Positions 1-11,672 of a stretch of 64,000 nucleotides of DNA are shown piece after piece (within the stretch, counting starts at the first letter, position 1; every line of letters starts with the position of its first letter). Source of the stretch: Ampelocalamus luodianensis (Eukaryota; Streptophyta; Magnoliopsida; Poales; Poaceae); assembly GCA_036346255.1 (NCBI GenBank), contig CM070639.1:26752165-26816164 (forward strand), written 5' to 3'. The notes beneath the pieces were generated by a model, which searched no databases, was not told the origin of the DNA, and was given only the letters and a program-made list of their open reading frames with translations. The translations under genes were made by a program, and so were the position numbers.

Positions 1-1060
1 AAAGGATTTTCTAGTCCACTCCTATACCAAGGAATTATTTTGAAAAAGTTCTATTATCTCAATAAAGATTTTTCACCCACAACCACATCATCTCATTCTA
101 TTAAAGATAATCAACTTCAAATTCTCAAAGACACAAACTCCTTTACTTTACCCAAAGTATTCTATCAAAGATGAACACACTATTCAAAATTCGCTTCTAT
201 CCATCTACCTCTACACTTAATATTGGGTCTCCAAGTTCCTAGCGTAAAATGCAAAGCCCAAAATCAACCTCCAAGTCTCCTACTGTGGATTTTTTTTAGT
301 ATATTTGATAGGAAATTCTCAAATTCATTTACTAAAATTTCACACACCAACTATAACTTCATCATTAATATCCATATTCCTCACTAATCAAGTAATCGCC
401 CCAAGGTGGTTTATTTCACCAATCTTAGACTTTCTCTAATCCACACCAATCCAATTCGGTTACACAACCACAATATACACGTCAGCAAAACCATAACCGA
501 TTGATCAAGATTCAAACATACTCAATCACTAACGTCGATAAATAAATATATTCTTTGACCAAGATATCCTTGGAAATAATTTAACTCTCATAGGGTCATA
601 CTGACAACAACTCCACAACCCTTGTTGTCTCTTTAATTGCCGTAATGTTTAGTTTACTCGCTAATTTCCTCTCATTAAACCACATCTTCATAAATCATCT
701 ACCCAACCTCGCAAAGTTAATTATCCAATCACGATACTCTAATAAATTTATCAGATCCCATACTTTCAATAATCCCTCATTCCAAAGATGAACAAAAGTC
801 CTTGGATTATAATTTGCCATAGGTTCCCGTACTTGTAGCACTAATCAATTGTATTCCAATGACAAACATTCCCTAGAATTCTCTCAAAGAAGTTATAAGT
901 CGAAACCAATTCACCTTCTACTGTTCTTCACATAGACTGGTTCCCAAAATCTCACCACTATCATAAACTTGTTCACTACCAACCAATCGCCCTAATACAC
1001 TCTATGAGGCTTGGCAACACAAGAAGGTTAAATCCTTTCTCAAAAGGGAAGAATCAAACA
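1..1060 (-). repeat. Fragment of E-like non-coding Gypsy interior (reversed)
   Basis: AT-rich stretch without coding potential. Read on the minus strand it is collinear with the interior of element E at about 50110-50900. Matching spots include the CAAAGCCCAAA/CTCCAAG stretch near 262 (E near 50590), the CTTCTACT...AAAATCTCACCA stretch near 912-950 (E near 50200-50260), and TCCTTTCTCAAAAG near 1035 (E near 50145). Similarity is roughly 70% by eye. It is therefore a decayed relative of E, cut by LTR B1 on its right and by the window edge on its left. Confidence 0.6.
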
Positions 1061-2864
1061 AATACAAGTCTCAACAACAAACTATGAGCCGCTTGTATGG
1101 ATAGAAACCCATACACTACATTGTAAAGCCGAAGGTCAACTACCCTCTAGGGGTAAAGCCTTCGGACAACTAATATGCTCCCAAACATCTGCCTCCTACA
1201 TCCTCCTGTGCTCTGAGCTAGCACACGCCAAAGTACTAAGTCAAGAGAGGTCCCATTTCCCTTTAGTGTGGTTAGCACGAAAAAATGCTCAGTACGGTGG
1301 CACAAGTAATTCGGTCCTTGTTGACTTAGGCACCATTCAATCACACCCAAAAGCACACCATCTTACTATTGTTTTAGTCTAAAACATTTTGTTTTTCAGT
1401 TTTAGTTTTCTCAAATTAACATAGCGCAAGGTGCTGAACATAAAGCCATAATAAGTTTTTGTGTGATCAAGGTTATCGACTAAGTCGACAACCGCCCAAT
1501 TCTACGGGTAGCTAAGCATGACTAAGCATCAAGTCGCAAACTACTAAGTGACAAGGAATCATCCAACGAACCCTAAATCACAGTAAGATAATCCTAAGCT
1601 CAGTAGTAGAGGATAAACATTCACCTACAGATTATGCATCTAGAGGATCATCTAACCGACAATAGTTTAACAACAAAATAGCAATGCATACACAGACTTT
1701 GCAAACATGATATTAGACTTTCAAAAATAATAGGAGCAATATGATCAAATGATGCTACATCTGCTTGCCTTGCTGGTAGTTCTCTTGCTGCAGAGGATCA
1801 CTCTCGGGTTCAACAAATTGTTCGGAACCTATCACAAGAACGCGAAAATCCAATAAGAACGAAGAACACCAAAAAAGACAAAAAAACCAAATTCATCCAA
1901 ATTCTATGAAATTTACACAATAGGAAGATCATGATTTTAAATGAATTTAGCAACCAGAATCAATTAATTTGGACTAAGTATGCAAAAGTTATAGCCTAAA
2001 CAATTTCAATCTACTAGATAATTCAAATTAAATTATTTTCTATTACTGTTCATTGTACAAATTTCCAGAAAGTTTTTGAACCTGAAATTTTTATGGTAGG
2101 CAGAGCATGGCATTCTAAGGACAGCAAAATTGGGTTCACTTCATTTGGAGTTAAATTGAATTACTTATGATTTTTCTAAGTTATGAAACTAGTGTATAGA
2201 TGTTTGAAACAAAGACCTAAATAAAACCTATTCTATACCAAAGTATATCAACAGAGGATCTTATCACAATTTAGTTTGCTCAATTTGGAGTTACAGAGAC
2301 TAACTTATGCATTTTACAAATTTAAAGGAATTTCTTATAGCAACATTTAATGCTAGCAAAGCAATACAACCTACACAATTTTCTAGTGCAGAACAGTGCC
2401 TAAACACTTTTTTGGATTAAATTTTAGCTAAATAGAAATTTAACACAATTTGAATCATCTAAAATGAAGTTAAAACGAATTAGTTATGAAATTTTGAAAT
2501 TTAAAACAATTAATAGTTCACAAATAAAAGATTTCGGGAACTACTTATTACCAACCCAAAGTGGAAAAACCTGAGCCGTTGAGATCAAATCAAACGGCCC
2601 AAGGGCACGACGCACAGCACATGCTGAAAAGCCCATGCAAATCACAGCGGTTGGATCTAATCCAATGGTCCAAAATGAATGAAACATTCGGAGGTCCGAA
2701 CGTTCCAACCATTCTCGTCCGTTGATCTAAAGATGGAGGGCTCCGAGTGCAGTAACGTTCGGAGGTCCGAACGTCCACGTGATCTGAGCCGCATATCTAG
2801 AAATAGGCGGCCCACAATGACTTGTAGCACTCGAATCTAAACGTGCTAGGGAGGTGCAGGCGTT

Positions 2865-3445
2865 AGATCAAGATCCGACGGTCCCGGATCTACGAGGGAG
2901 GTCCTAAGGTTTAAAATCTACAAGGGGAGGTCCTGAACGGCTCAGATCTCCAAGGAGATATCCTGGACAGTCAAGACTTACTTAGAGAAGGTCCTGGACG
3001 ATAAGATCTTAAAGAGGGGAGGTCTTGAACGGCTCAGATCGCCATGGGGAGTTCCTGAACAGTCAAGATCTACCCGAGGGTGGTCCTAAAGGTTAAGATC
3101 TGCGAGGAGTGAGCTCTTGAGGTTTTCTTCACAAAAGACCAAGGGGTGGTCTTTTGCAAAGAGGACCCCGACGGTGGTTTTTGCAAAATACCAAGGGGGT
3201 GGTCTGAGGGGTGGTTTTGCAAAAATGACCACGGGTGGTCTTTTGCGAAAACATAGAGGGTGGTCCAACTGAGGGGAGGTCCTGGTCGGCCAAGATCTAT
3301 AAGAGGAGGTCTTGGACAGCCAAGATCTAGCCTTTGGGGGGGTCCTAACAGCTAAGATCTTCACAGAGGGAGACCTTAACGGTCAAGATCTAACCCAAAG
3401 AGGTTTTGACGGCTAAGATCTAAACCTAGGAGGTCCGGAAGGTTG
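2865..3445. repeat. Degenerate 30-bp tandem array inside LTR B1
   Basis: About 14 diverged units of roughly 30 bp with the pattern GAGGTCCT-RAACGG-YYAAGATCT are visible (starts near 2898, 2927, 2957, 2989, 3019, 3048, 3078, then again 3270-3430). Between them at 3130-3260 lies a second motif with GGTCTTTTGCAAA and AAAAGACC halves that can pair. The same two motifs recur in LTR C' at 24350-25060, so the array belongs to the LTR family and is not a local satellite. Confidence 0.75.
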
Positions 3446-3862
3446 TCTAAGAGGTGGTCTTACAACAACAGGACCTTAGTATCGCACGTTTTGCTTGCCG
3501 GCTCACCGCCGGCGACTTTGATCATGACGGCGCAAACCAAAAGCGGCAAAACGTTCGCAATATCATTACGCGCACGATGGGAGCACTTCCAACGGCGGAG
3601 CTGGCCTAAAATGCAGGCGAGCTGGAGAGAGGCGGAGGTGCAAGGCACGGCCAAAACGAAAATAGCGAAAAGCTCCGCAGCGGTCCAAGGTTGTGATTGC
3701 CCGAGCATCTAGGGACTATCGCGAAGTTACCTAAGCGCAGAGGAGGTCCAGAGGTGGTCGGAGGAGCTCTAGCGATGGAGACCTACGCCGGAGCTGGGGA
3801 CAACCACGAGGACAGGAGGTCCTAAGCAAAATGAAAGTAAAAGGATGGTAAGGACAACTTCA

Positions 3863-3867
3863 ACAGG
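3863..3867. repeat. Target-site duplication ACAGG, left copy (GypsyA)
   Basis: ACAGG directly precedes the TGATGAGG start of the GypsyA 5' LTR. The matching copy is at 10714-10718, where the plus strand reads CCTGT, that is ACAGG on the minus strand just after the end of the inverted 3' LTR. The two copies are in opposite orientation, which is the signature of a later inversion. Confidence 0.85.
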
Positions 3868-4000
3868 TGATGAGGACATCAACCCTAAGGATGCAACCAC
3901 AACTTCAACACACTGCACTCGCTGCTCTACTTCAACCACATCTTCACCAATTGGACTTTCAGCCACTGTAGTGCCATATTCACCAGTTGGACCGAACTAC

Positions 4001-4085
4001 GTCTACATGCTATGGTGTTGCGTCTACATGCCATGGTGCTACATCAACATGCCTAGATGCTACGTCTACATGCCATGGTGCTACT
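4001..4085 (+). repeat. 21-bp tandem repeat (4 copies) in GypsyA LTR
   Basis: Four units of the type GTCTACATGCCATGGTGCTAC follow each other; in one frame they read as a VYMPWCY heptapeptide. The same array is present in the 3' LTR at about 11457-11540, so it predates insertion. Confidence 0.8.
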
Positions 4086-4456
4086 CCACGTGCCAAGCAA
4101 GAGTTAAAGCTAGATATGTTTTGGAATCCAATTCGGCCTTCGGAGACAGCACCGACTTCAAACGTGTATAACTTTCACATACGAAGTCCGTTTGAGGTCC
4201 ACGAGTACTTGATTGAAAGATTATTTTGTCCTTTTTCCAACAGATCTAGCCTCGCCTCCAAATTCTTTCTGTACGCACTACAATCGCCAAAAGAATGTGC
4301 TGTGTCACCTATTTGGGCCTTGTAATCCTTGGGCCCATCACCCTAGCCACCCCTCTCCTTGGGCCGCACTATTTATGGTGGTATTGTTCACATGAACAGT
4401 ACCACATGAATAGTACCACCCCTTAATTGTTTAGCTATGTGAGGCTCCCCCTCTCC

Positions 4457-4464
4457 TATTTAAG
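4457..4464 (+). promoter_or_regulatory. TATA-like box of GypsyA 5' LTR
   Basis: TATTTAAG lies about 350 bp before the LTR end. The same element is kept in the inverted 3' LTR at 11070-11077 (minus). The start of transcription is not determined. Confidence 0.5.
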
Positions 4465-4818
4465 GAGGCCTCACCCCTTTAGTTTTGCTTGGGTTTTTCT
4501 TTGAGATTATTCTGCTTAGCAGTTTCACCGCTCATTCGGTTTGAGAAACCCCAACTTTGTGAGCTTAAACATTTATCCGCAATATAATTTCAGATTGCAT
4601 CTTCTACTCTGTTGCTTGTGTTCTCGATTCGCTTGCAGGAGATAGCCTTCTTGGTGAGGTCAATCGCGTTCGGCATGGTTGATAGCCAATGGAGCAGTGG
4701 TGTAGTGATTGCGAGGGGTTCGATATATTTCGGTCGGAGCCTTTGGATCATCAACGTCGTGTTCTCCAAAATCGACTTATCAGTACCTTTCGGAAGATCG
4801 GGCCACACTCACATCAGG

Positions 4819-4830
4819 TGGTATCAGAGC
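4819..4830 (+). other. Primer binding site of GypsyA (tRNA-iMet)
   Basis: TGGTATCAGAGC, complementary to the 3' end of plant initiator-Met tRNA, lies two bases after the LTR end. This fixes 3868-4816 as the 5' LTR of a plus-strand element. Confidence 0.9.
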
Positions 4831-6453
4831 GAAGGTTGCCCGTTAGGTAATCACAGTTTTTGCCCTTTTAGATTAGTTATCGTTTATCGTCCTAAAATCT
4901 AGAAAATTAGCCCCACAAAAATATTTTGTTTGTCGTGTTCTTCCGCTGTCCCATTACCCATTGAGCTATTGTAATTTTTATTTCGGTATTTTGCTTGTTG
5001 AATTTTTGGTTGCATCGTCGTGTCTAGTTGCTGAATTCTAGTTTAGTTGGTGTCTAGTACATCATTGTCTAGTTGCATCTCGTGTTTCCTTCACGTTGCT
5101 TGCTTGTTCTTTTAGGGTTCTTAGTTTTGTATCTAAAACAGAAAATTTGTAGGTTAGAACTCCTCTAATCCGCAACAAAATAGTATTCATTTCCGCTTCA
5201 TCTAATCCAAATTGCTTGTTAGAGTTCAAGCCGATTTCACCACGATACCGAGAGGATTGCCAAGATCTTTTGGGGGGGGGATTGGTTTCCGAGTCCAGCA
5301 TCCACCCTTTGCTATTATTTGTGACTTGCGGCAAACCCTAGGGCTGACCAAATATTAGAAAGAGAAAGAGGCAGCCGCATAGAACAAAAGTCGCGGTAAA
5401 AAAAAAAAGAAGAAGAAAAAAGACAAAAGAAAAGTGCGTGAAAATTGGTGGATACCTTCTACGTATAACCACAAGCTTCCACAAAAAAATTCAGTAAGTT
5501 TGGCCCACGGGTTTGAAAGATATGGCAGTTTAAAGTTGAACCCGAGACGGTTTTGAGTCCGAGTAGGATTCCGTTTCCGAGACACCTTCGGTAAAACGGG
5601 CATAACTTTTGCATACCGTGTCCGTTTTTTGACATTCTTGTGCTCGTTTCGAAGCTAACGACGAGGCGCATCTTTTCCACCTAAGTCACTAGTCGCCCTC
5701 CAGGGGCCCCAAAATCGGCCATCTTCGGCCCCGAATTCGCGTCGCAAGTTTTTGCCTTCTGTTTTTGCCATTTATTTCGGTGTTCCCTTCGGAATTTGGA
5801 GTTTACCTCAACTGCAAAGTTTTAGATGTCGTCGAAACCTCTCAAACAAGTATATATAAGCCATAAAAAACATTGTCTTTTCATCATTTGAGACTAGCGG
5901 TTGTTTCTGCTCAATCTAGAGGGTTGTTCGCGTTTTGACCGATATCGTTGTTTTGTGCTCTACATCGCGCGAATAATCTTGTGCCCTTAGAAATAAGTTT
6001 GAGTAGTGGGCTAGCATCTCTCCTAGCACTTGTTGTGAGGTTCTCCTTTGCTTACATCAAGTCACATTGATCCTTTTGTGTGCGTACATACACTTCTTTG
6101 CATAGGGCTTTGATTAGCTAGCTGTGATTAGGCTAGGATCAGCAACTTTGACGAGTAGTTTGAACAATCTTTCAACTTGCATTTACCGATTTGATTATTG
6201 CTGATCCTTTTGCTACCATATTGTGCCTTCCGAGCTCCACCTACTCTTGATCAGAACAGGTTCCCTCTTGCAATCATACCCACGCTCGACACGGTATCAC
6301 GAACCAGCCATCGGCTGTACCATCTACTGCGTGCTTTGGTAAGAACACTTGTAAGAGTGTGGTAAGACGCTTGAGAGTGTGTGATTCCACCTTCCATAAC
6401 CTATTAGTTGATAGAGATAATACCTTTGTGTTGTCTTTTGTTTTCTACTAACC
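4831..6453 (+). other. GypsyA untranslated leader
   Basis: A 1.6-kb stretch between primer site and gag with no convincing frame on the plus strand. It holds a run of 8-9 G at about 5272 and an A-rich tract at 5400-5430. Several small minus-strand frames here (5062-5680) are not conserved-looking and are left out. Confidence 0.6.
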
Positions 6454-7026
6454 ATGATAGGTGACTCGTCTACTGAGAAAGAGTGTGTGTTAAAGGGAGA
6501 ACTCATGGCGCTTTTGGATGAACAACTCGCTACTATTAATGAGGACATTGATAGAAAGCTACAGGCTACTACAACTGCATTACAGTGCTCAATCAATGAC
6601 AGTATTGCAGCGCTCACTACACGCCTTGAAAGAATGGTGAATCGGCCACCTCACAATGGATGCGAGTATGGTCACGATGCAGCCCAAGATCTTGAGGAGG
6701 GATATGATAATGAGAGACAATACTGTGACGCCGGCGCTGCCTAAGATGCACATCAATGACATCGTCTACATCACAACCGTCACGGTATGGGAGGTAATCA
6801 TTTTCAGCACCACAATGCTCGTGTTAATGATGACCCATTTGCTAAATTTACCATACCATCTTTTGCGGGTGTTTATGATGCTGAAATCTATCTAGATTGG
6901 GAGATGACAGTTGAACAAAAATTTAATGCCCATCTAGTTCCTGAAGTGCATAGAGTCAGACAAGCTACTAGTGAATTTAAAGATTTTGCTATCATTTGGT
7001 GGAATCAAGTAGTTAATTCTGGCTTA
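6454..7026 (+). pseudogene. gag: GypsyA gag, N-terminal part (broken by inversion)
   Basis: Two frames joined by a frameshift near 6725 (6454-6744 and 6787-7026) give a Gypsy Gag N-terminus. The first has a short coiled-coil-like stretch (LDEQLATINEDIDRKLQ). The second carries the Gag core typical of grass Gypsy elements: FTIPSFAGVYDAEIYLDWE, then EQKFNAHLVPEVHRVRQAT and FKDFAIIWWNQ. Gag would form the virus-like particle around the element RNA. The protein stops making sense after NSGLI, where the sequence switches at about 7027 into a minus-strand Copia LTR. The continuation is found on the minus strand from about 13185 downward. About 20 codons appear to be lost at the break. Confidence 0.85.
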
Positions 7027-8328
7027 ATCCACACGTACGGGGCAGGGACACCACGCGCAGGAGTGCTAGCGCCGGCGGCGTGGTTGAGGAGAGCGTGGCT
7101 ATTAGGGTTTCGGGATTTTCCGATCGATCACTTCACCCCATGCCACCACCTCTCTAAATATAGGCATCCATAATGGGTTCAATGTAAGGCTCATTAGGAA
7201 CTCGTGGCCAATAAGAATTCGGGATCTCCATCCAAATCAAATCCTTGCCCTTTAAGTGTGTGACCCTATAGGTTCGTGTAATCGGTTGTGACTGGAAACT
7301 CTTTCCGATCATGAGTCGTTAGCGGTACCTAGCAGCACATAACGATTCCCGAACACACACGTAATATATCGAACTAACCTTAATGCAATACGATCTACGA
7401 CTGTGTCCTTATCACTTACGACCAGCTCGCACTTAGTCACGACAGTTCATAATCGATTACAACCATTCAGAACTCCCACGACCGCTAGTATCTAACTACG
7501 ACCGGATTGGTGATTATGTCCGAGTAGTCTTCGACTAGGTCGATCTCCATACGACTTCGACCATCTACGACCTCGGCAACCGAACGACTGCTTGTGTATT
7601 CTCCTTTGCCTCACGACATCTAGTTGAACCGGTGAGATAATATGTCATCCATGGACTGCTCAATACTTTCGATCAAGTGTCGAATAACTTCATGTGGTCG
7701 ACACTTCGACCACTAGTGGCATGGCCATGCACTTACTTTATTTGACCACAACGAGGCCCGAGACATCTCTCCCGTTATGTTAGGAGGGGCAAATCCCATA
7801 TCCGACGATCACATTCCTCCGCATGTTTCATAGCATACCCAAAGCTACCTTTATAACTACCCGCCATTTGAGTAGCGTTTGGCAACCCCTAAGAGTGCTA
7901 TTACACATGTAGGAAACCATGCCGATCTCAGTCCGAGGATTATACATCATCATTGCTTGAGACCAACTAACGACACATAGAATCATAACAATCTCAATAG
8001 TGTCTCAAGGTGGGTCTTATCCAACACTATGTTCTCTAACATGTGTCCACATTATTGATTCGATATCTCTATATCCATGACCGTGAAACATGGTCATCAA
8101 TCAATACATGTACTAGTCGAATGTTACCGTGTTCACCCGGTGACATTCGACTGTGATACTTTTAAGAACGATATCATATAAGATAAAGAGTTTCACCAAC
8201 AAGTCACATACTCATTGATCTATATAATCGATGATTCATTCAAGGAACAAGATAACATATTATCAAATGTTATGAATATACTGAAATACAATCATCTCTA
8301 TGATTGCCTCTAGGGCATATTTCCAACA
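7027..8328 (-). mobile_element. Copia 5' LTR, inverted and truncated
   Basis: On the minus strand it begins TGTTGGAAATATGCCC at 8328 and is collinear with the 3' LTR at 18489-20093 up to the ACGTGTGGA stretch at about 19816. The last ~280 bp of the LTR and the primer site are missing at the breakpoint. A TATA-like TATATTTA is on the minus strand at 7155-7162. The 5 bp outside its start (8329-8333, TGGGC; GCCCA on the minus strand) match GCCCA just after the 3' LTR at 20094-20098. It is therefore the lost 5' LTR of the Copia element at 13186-20093, not an independent solo LTR. Confidence 0.88.
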
Positions 8329-9405
8329 TGGGCACCATGCAGCACTGTCCCTTTCTGGCATGAAAATGTCATCCCCCACCCAGCCTCAATGGAAATGGAT
8401 CCAACCAGACTCACTTGGAGCTTGTAGGGTGTGGGCTCCTACAAAATGATACACAATTAGCTAAGGCATCCTATAGGTCTATCTTTGGAGCATTCCAGAT
8501 ATGTACATTACCTGGATGTCATCAATAGGTAATTGGACATCGCTATGTTCAGAAAGGGGAATGGACGCGTAACTACTCCGTCATTGAGGGGGACTGGCTC
8601 CCAAAATAATGGGGCAGCTTGCGACTGGTTGAGCACTTGATTCATTTGTTTCTACAATGATGTTATATATCCTCGAAATTCTGCACAAATCTCTCTTTCA
8701 ACCGTTCCTCGCGCTCAGCCTTGGATCTCTTCCTACTCCTATATGTCTCGGAGTCGTGTGGGAATCCCTGCCTCCAAGGTACGTAAACCCCAAGGCCTCG
8801 CGTGCGACCCGGGTGCTCCTTGTTTCCCAGAGCCGTGGATAGTATATCCCTCTCCCTGACTACTTCGAAGCAGCCTTGGAAAGATTGGGTACTCAATGTT
8901 TGCTACAAGAGACCATCATGTTAATTTAGACCCTATGAAGTTATGGACTTATTAACAATGAGGTAGTTCGACATATCTTACCAAACGTTGGGACACTCCC
9001 TCATCTACCGGGTTTATGAAAGAGATGGCACTCGAAGACGTGGTTGATGACCTCGCTCTATACCAGTTTTGGGCGCGTTCATCTGTGATCCCGGCAAATG
9101 GCGGGGAGGCCTCCCACCGGATTGCCTCCTTGTCCTCCCTCCTCCATTGTGGGATTTTACCCACGTACCCAGCGGTGCTGAGTCTGTGGAGGTGAGTGTT
9201 TTGTGTCTGGATAGCCTTGTGCACCGCACTTTGCTACTGAAATTCAGTCGTCGTCTTCATCCGCACAAAGGTGTCCCATGTATCTGGCGACACGAAATGA
9301 TACTTCATGATGGGCTTCCGATCCTTGTTCATGTACTTCGTGACAAGCGTGCTCTTGAAGGTCTTGCACGCTTTTCCCATCGCGAGGAACGCCTGTCGTG
9401 GCACA
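8329..9405 (-). pseudogene. CACTA transposon protein, Ptta/En/Spm domain part
   Basis: Minus-strand coding remnants match the plant CACTA transposase region (Ptta/En/Spm type). In order: GKACKTFKSTLVTKYM and WDTFVRMKTTTEF (9400-9230), then GYVGKIPQWRREDKEAIR, ITDERAQNWYRARS (9170-9040), then VRERDILSTALGNKEHPGR, RGLGVYVPW and SYRSRKRSKAE (8860-8700). One in-frame stop follows TTEFQ near 9243. Two small introns with GT..AG ends fit the frame: 8903-8981 (GTAAGATATG...TTGTAG) and 8439-8511 (GTAATGTAC...TTTTGTAG). The last exon runs to 8329, where the Copia element inserted; its frame continues at 20094. The upstream exons were cut off by LTR B1 at 9405/9406. Confidence 0.85.
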
Positions 9406-10713
9406 TGTAACATCCCAACTCTTGGCTTGTGTTTCTAATGTAAGAAAATGTGTAGAAGTTAAAACTTTTCTTGCATCTTGTTGTTGTTTGAATGTTCTAA
9501 GAATTCTTGTCAAGGAATTATGGAAATTCAAAATCACAAGTCTCTGTTGACCTAAGTCTTGAACCTTGGACATCATTTTTTAGTTAATCTTGTGATCATC
9601 CTTTAGAAATATTTTTCCCTGGTTCTAGGGATGTTGTGTGACTCCGCTGAAAAATTTCACATTTTGTAGAAATTGTTTGGATATTTTAAAAGGTCAGTCA
9701 AACTAGTTTGACTTTGAGTCAAACCCTAGCTTAGAACCTTAGGAAATTTTTGGAGAAAATGCACTACATAAAAACCTCTAAAACTTTATACAAGGTCAAT
9801 CCTAGAGTTAGCAAGCTTTTGTAAAAATTTCATAATTTTTTGAGTTAGTTTGCTACCTTGAAAAATTCCCCAAAGTTTCTATTCTCATTTCAAAATCCTA
9901 GTCAAGTCTCTGCTGGGCTCAGGTCAGACCCGAGCCCAACCACCTAACTTGGTCGAGCCAAGTCCTTTAACTGCACTCGGGCACGGTCATTCGGGTGCAT
10001 GTGTTTGGGCCATTAGATCTTGATCCAACGCTCCGGACCTCTGGTGCTGTTTGGACCACCCGAGGTGGGGGTTCAATCTCAGCTGTCCTTCCCAGATCCT
10101 ACTGCCAAGACCTCCCTCCTTCTGTTCTTCTTCTTCCTCGTGCCCATACAAGCATGTGCACCATGGCAGAGAGCGGTTGTGCTTTGTCAACTCCTGTGCG
10201 TCACCCTCGGCGTCTCTGAGCCTAGGCATTAATTACTTGTCAGCGTTTTGCCCCAAAGTCACCCTTCTCACCTGCCCCCATCACCTCTGGTCCTTCCGCG
10301 GCAAAGCTTGGACCGAGCACGCCATGGAGCTCCACCTTTGCTAAAGATCGTTGCTCTCCGGCTATAAATAGCCCTCGAGCCATCAATTTCTCCTTTTTCT
10401 GCACCACTGTTGTTTTCGCTAGCTTCCATACCTCTCATTTTAAGCCCTAAGCTTAAGAACCTCAAGTCGCCATTGTTGGCCGTGGAGCTCTGTTGGTGAC
10501 TTTGGTGCTCTAGTGGTTCCATTCCAAATCTTTTTGCGTCGCCACGTTTCCCTCCCCACCTGGAGCAAATCCCCTAACTCAATTTAAGTTTGCCCTTATA
10601 GAAGCAGCTTGATTTTGAGTTTGCGCTGTTGCGGCCGAACGTGGTCTCCTTCGTCCCCAACTCTGGTAAGGACCTCCTCCCATCAATTCCTTGCTCATGG
10701 ACCATCTATGAGA
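9406..10713 (+). mobile_element. LTR B1, proximal part (starts TGTAACATCCC)
   Basis: Starts TGTAACATCCCAACTCTTGG inside a CACTA exon and matches, in reverse, the start of the solo LTR at 59390-62485 (for example 9650-9790 against 62170-62250). It carries TATAAATA at 10363-10370, at the same relative place as the TATAAATA of the solo LTR at 61430-61437. It ends at the ACAGG target copy of GypsyA. Its continuation is 3867 downward, in the opposite orientation. Frames such as 9995-10344 lie wholly in the LTR and are not genes. Confidence 0.8.
10363..10370 (+). promoter_or_regulatory. TATA box of LTR B1
   Basis: TATAAATA about 960 bp into the LTR, matched by 61430-61437 on the minus strand in the related solo LTR. 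Confidence 0.55.
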
Positions 10714-10718
10714 CCTGT
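10714..10718. repeat. Target-site duplication ACAGG, right copy (GypsyA, inverted)
   Basis: Plus strand reads CCTGT, directly outside the end of the minus-strand 3' LTR; pairs with ACAGG at 3863-3867. Confidence 0.85.
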
Positions 10719-11672
10719 TGATGTGAGTGTGGCCCGATCTTCCGAAAGGTACTGATAAGTCGATTGTGGAGAACACGATGTTGATGATCCAAAGGCTCTG
10801 ACCGAAACAGATCGAACCCCTTCAATCACTACACCACTGCTCCGTTGGTTATCAACTGTGCCGAACGCGGTTGACCTCGCCAAGAAGGTTATCTCCTACA
10901 AGCGAATCGAGAATACAAGCAAGAGAGTAGAAGATGCAATCTGAAATTATATTGCGGATAAATGTTTAAGCTCACAAAGTTGGGGTTTCTCAAACCGAAC
11001 GAGCGGCGAAACTGCTAAGCAGAATAATCTCAAAGAAAAACCCAAGCAAAACTAAAGGGGTGAGGCCTCCTTAAATAGGAGAGGGGGAGCCTCACATAGC
11101 TAAACAACTAAGGGGTGGTACTATTCATGTGGTACTGTTCATGTGAACAGTATCACCATGAATAGTGCAGCCCAAGGAGGGGGGTGGCTAGGGAGATGGG
11201 TCCAAGGATTACAAGGCCCAAATTGACCCAAATAGGTGATATAGCACCTTCTTTTGGCGATTGTAGCGCGTACAGAAAGAATTTGGAGGTGAGGCTGGAT
11301 TCGGTGGAAAGAGGACGAAATAAGCTTTCAATCAAGTACTCGTGGACCTCGAACGGACTTCGTACGTGAAACTTATGTACATTTGAAGTCGGTCAGATCC
11401 GAGGCCGAATTGGATTCCAAACGATCCAAATTTGAACTCTTGCTTGGCACGTGGAGTAGCACCATAGCATGTAGACATAGCACCATGGCATGTAGATGTA
11501 GCACCATGGTATGTAGACGCAGCACCATGGCATGTAGACGTAGTTCGGTCCAACTGGTGAATATGGCACTACAGTGGCTGAAAGTCCAATTGGTGAAGAT
11601 GTGGTTGAAGTAGAGCAACGAGTGCAGCGTGTTGAAGTTGTGGTTGCATCCTTAGAGTTGATGTCCTCATCA
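10719..11672 (-). mobile_element. GypsyA 3' LTR (inverted)
   Basis: On the minus strand it starts TGATGAGGACATC at 11672 and ends CTCACATCA at 10719. It matches the 5' LTR at 3868-4816, with the same 21-bp repeat array, TATA-like box (11070-11077) and GTTCACATGAACAGTACC dyad. Substitutions and small indels separate the copies (roughly 90% alike by eye), so the insertion is not recent. The gag-derived frame runs into this LTR for about 90 codons. Confidence 0.88.

Larger units (their letters stand above)
1070..3867 (-). mobile_element. Long Gypsy LTR B1, distal part (minus orientation)
   Basis: Homologous, in the same orientation, to the interior of the solo LTR at 59390-62485: for example 1085-1360 matches 60295-60560 (same GTATGGATAGAAACC and GCACACGCCAAAGTACTAA... 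landmarks), and 3470-3720 matches 60700-60950. The first part of this LTR, including its TGTAACATCCC start, lies at 9406-10713 in opposite orientation, because GypsyA inserted at 3868 and the region was later inverted. The LTR end (TGTGAGGACCC side) and the conserved CTATTCGAATAG block are missing, so B1 is truncated near 1060. Confidence 0.7.
3868..4816 (+). mobile_element. GypsyA 5' LTR
   Basis: A 949-bp LTR starting TGATGAGGACATC and ending CTCACATCA, followed after two bases by a tRNA-Met primer site. It is homologous over its whole length to the minus-strand LTR at 10719-11672 (954 bp). It has a TATA-like box TATTTAAG at 4457-4464 within a CTCCTATTTAAGGAG dyad, and a GTTCACATGAACAGTACC dyad at about 4387. 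Short open frames here (3845-4171, 4612-4902) are chance frames through the LTR. Confidence 0.88.

Noticed and set aside
3845..4325. Open frames with a VYMPWCY repeat peptide
   Set aside because: They read through the GypsyA LTR and its 21-bp tandem repeat; not a separate gene.
7027..8328. Independent Copia solo LTR on the minus strand
   Set aside because: Lacks its own duplications, and its flank GCCCA pairs with the 3' LTR at 20094; it is the inverted 5' LTR.
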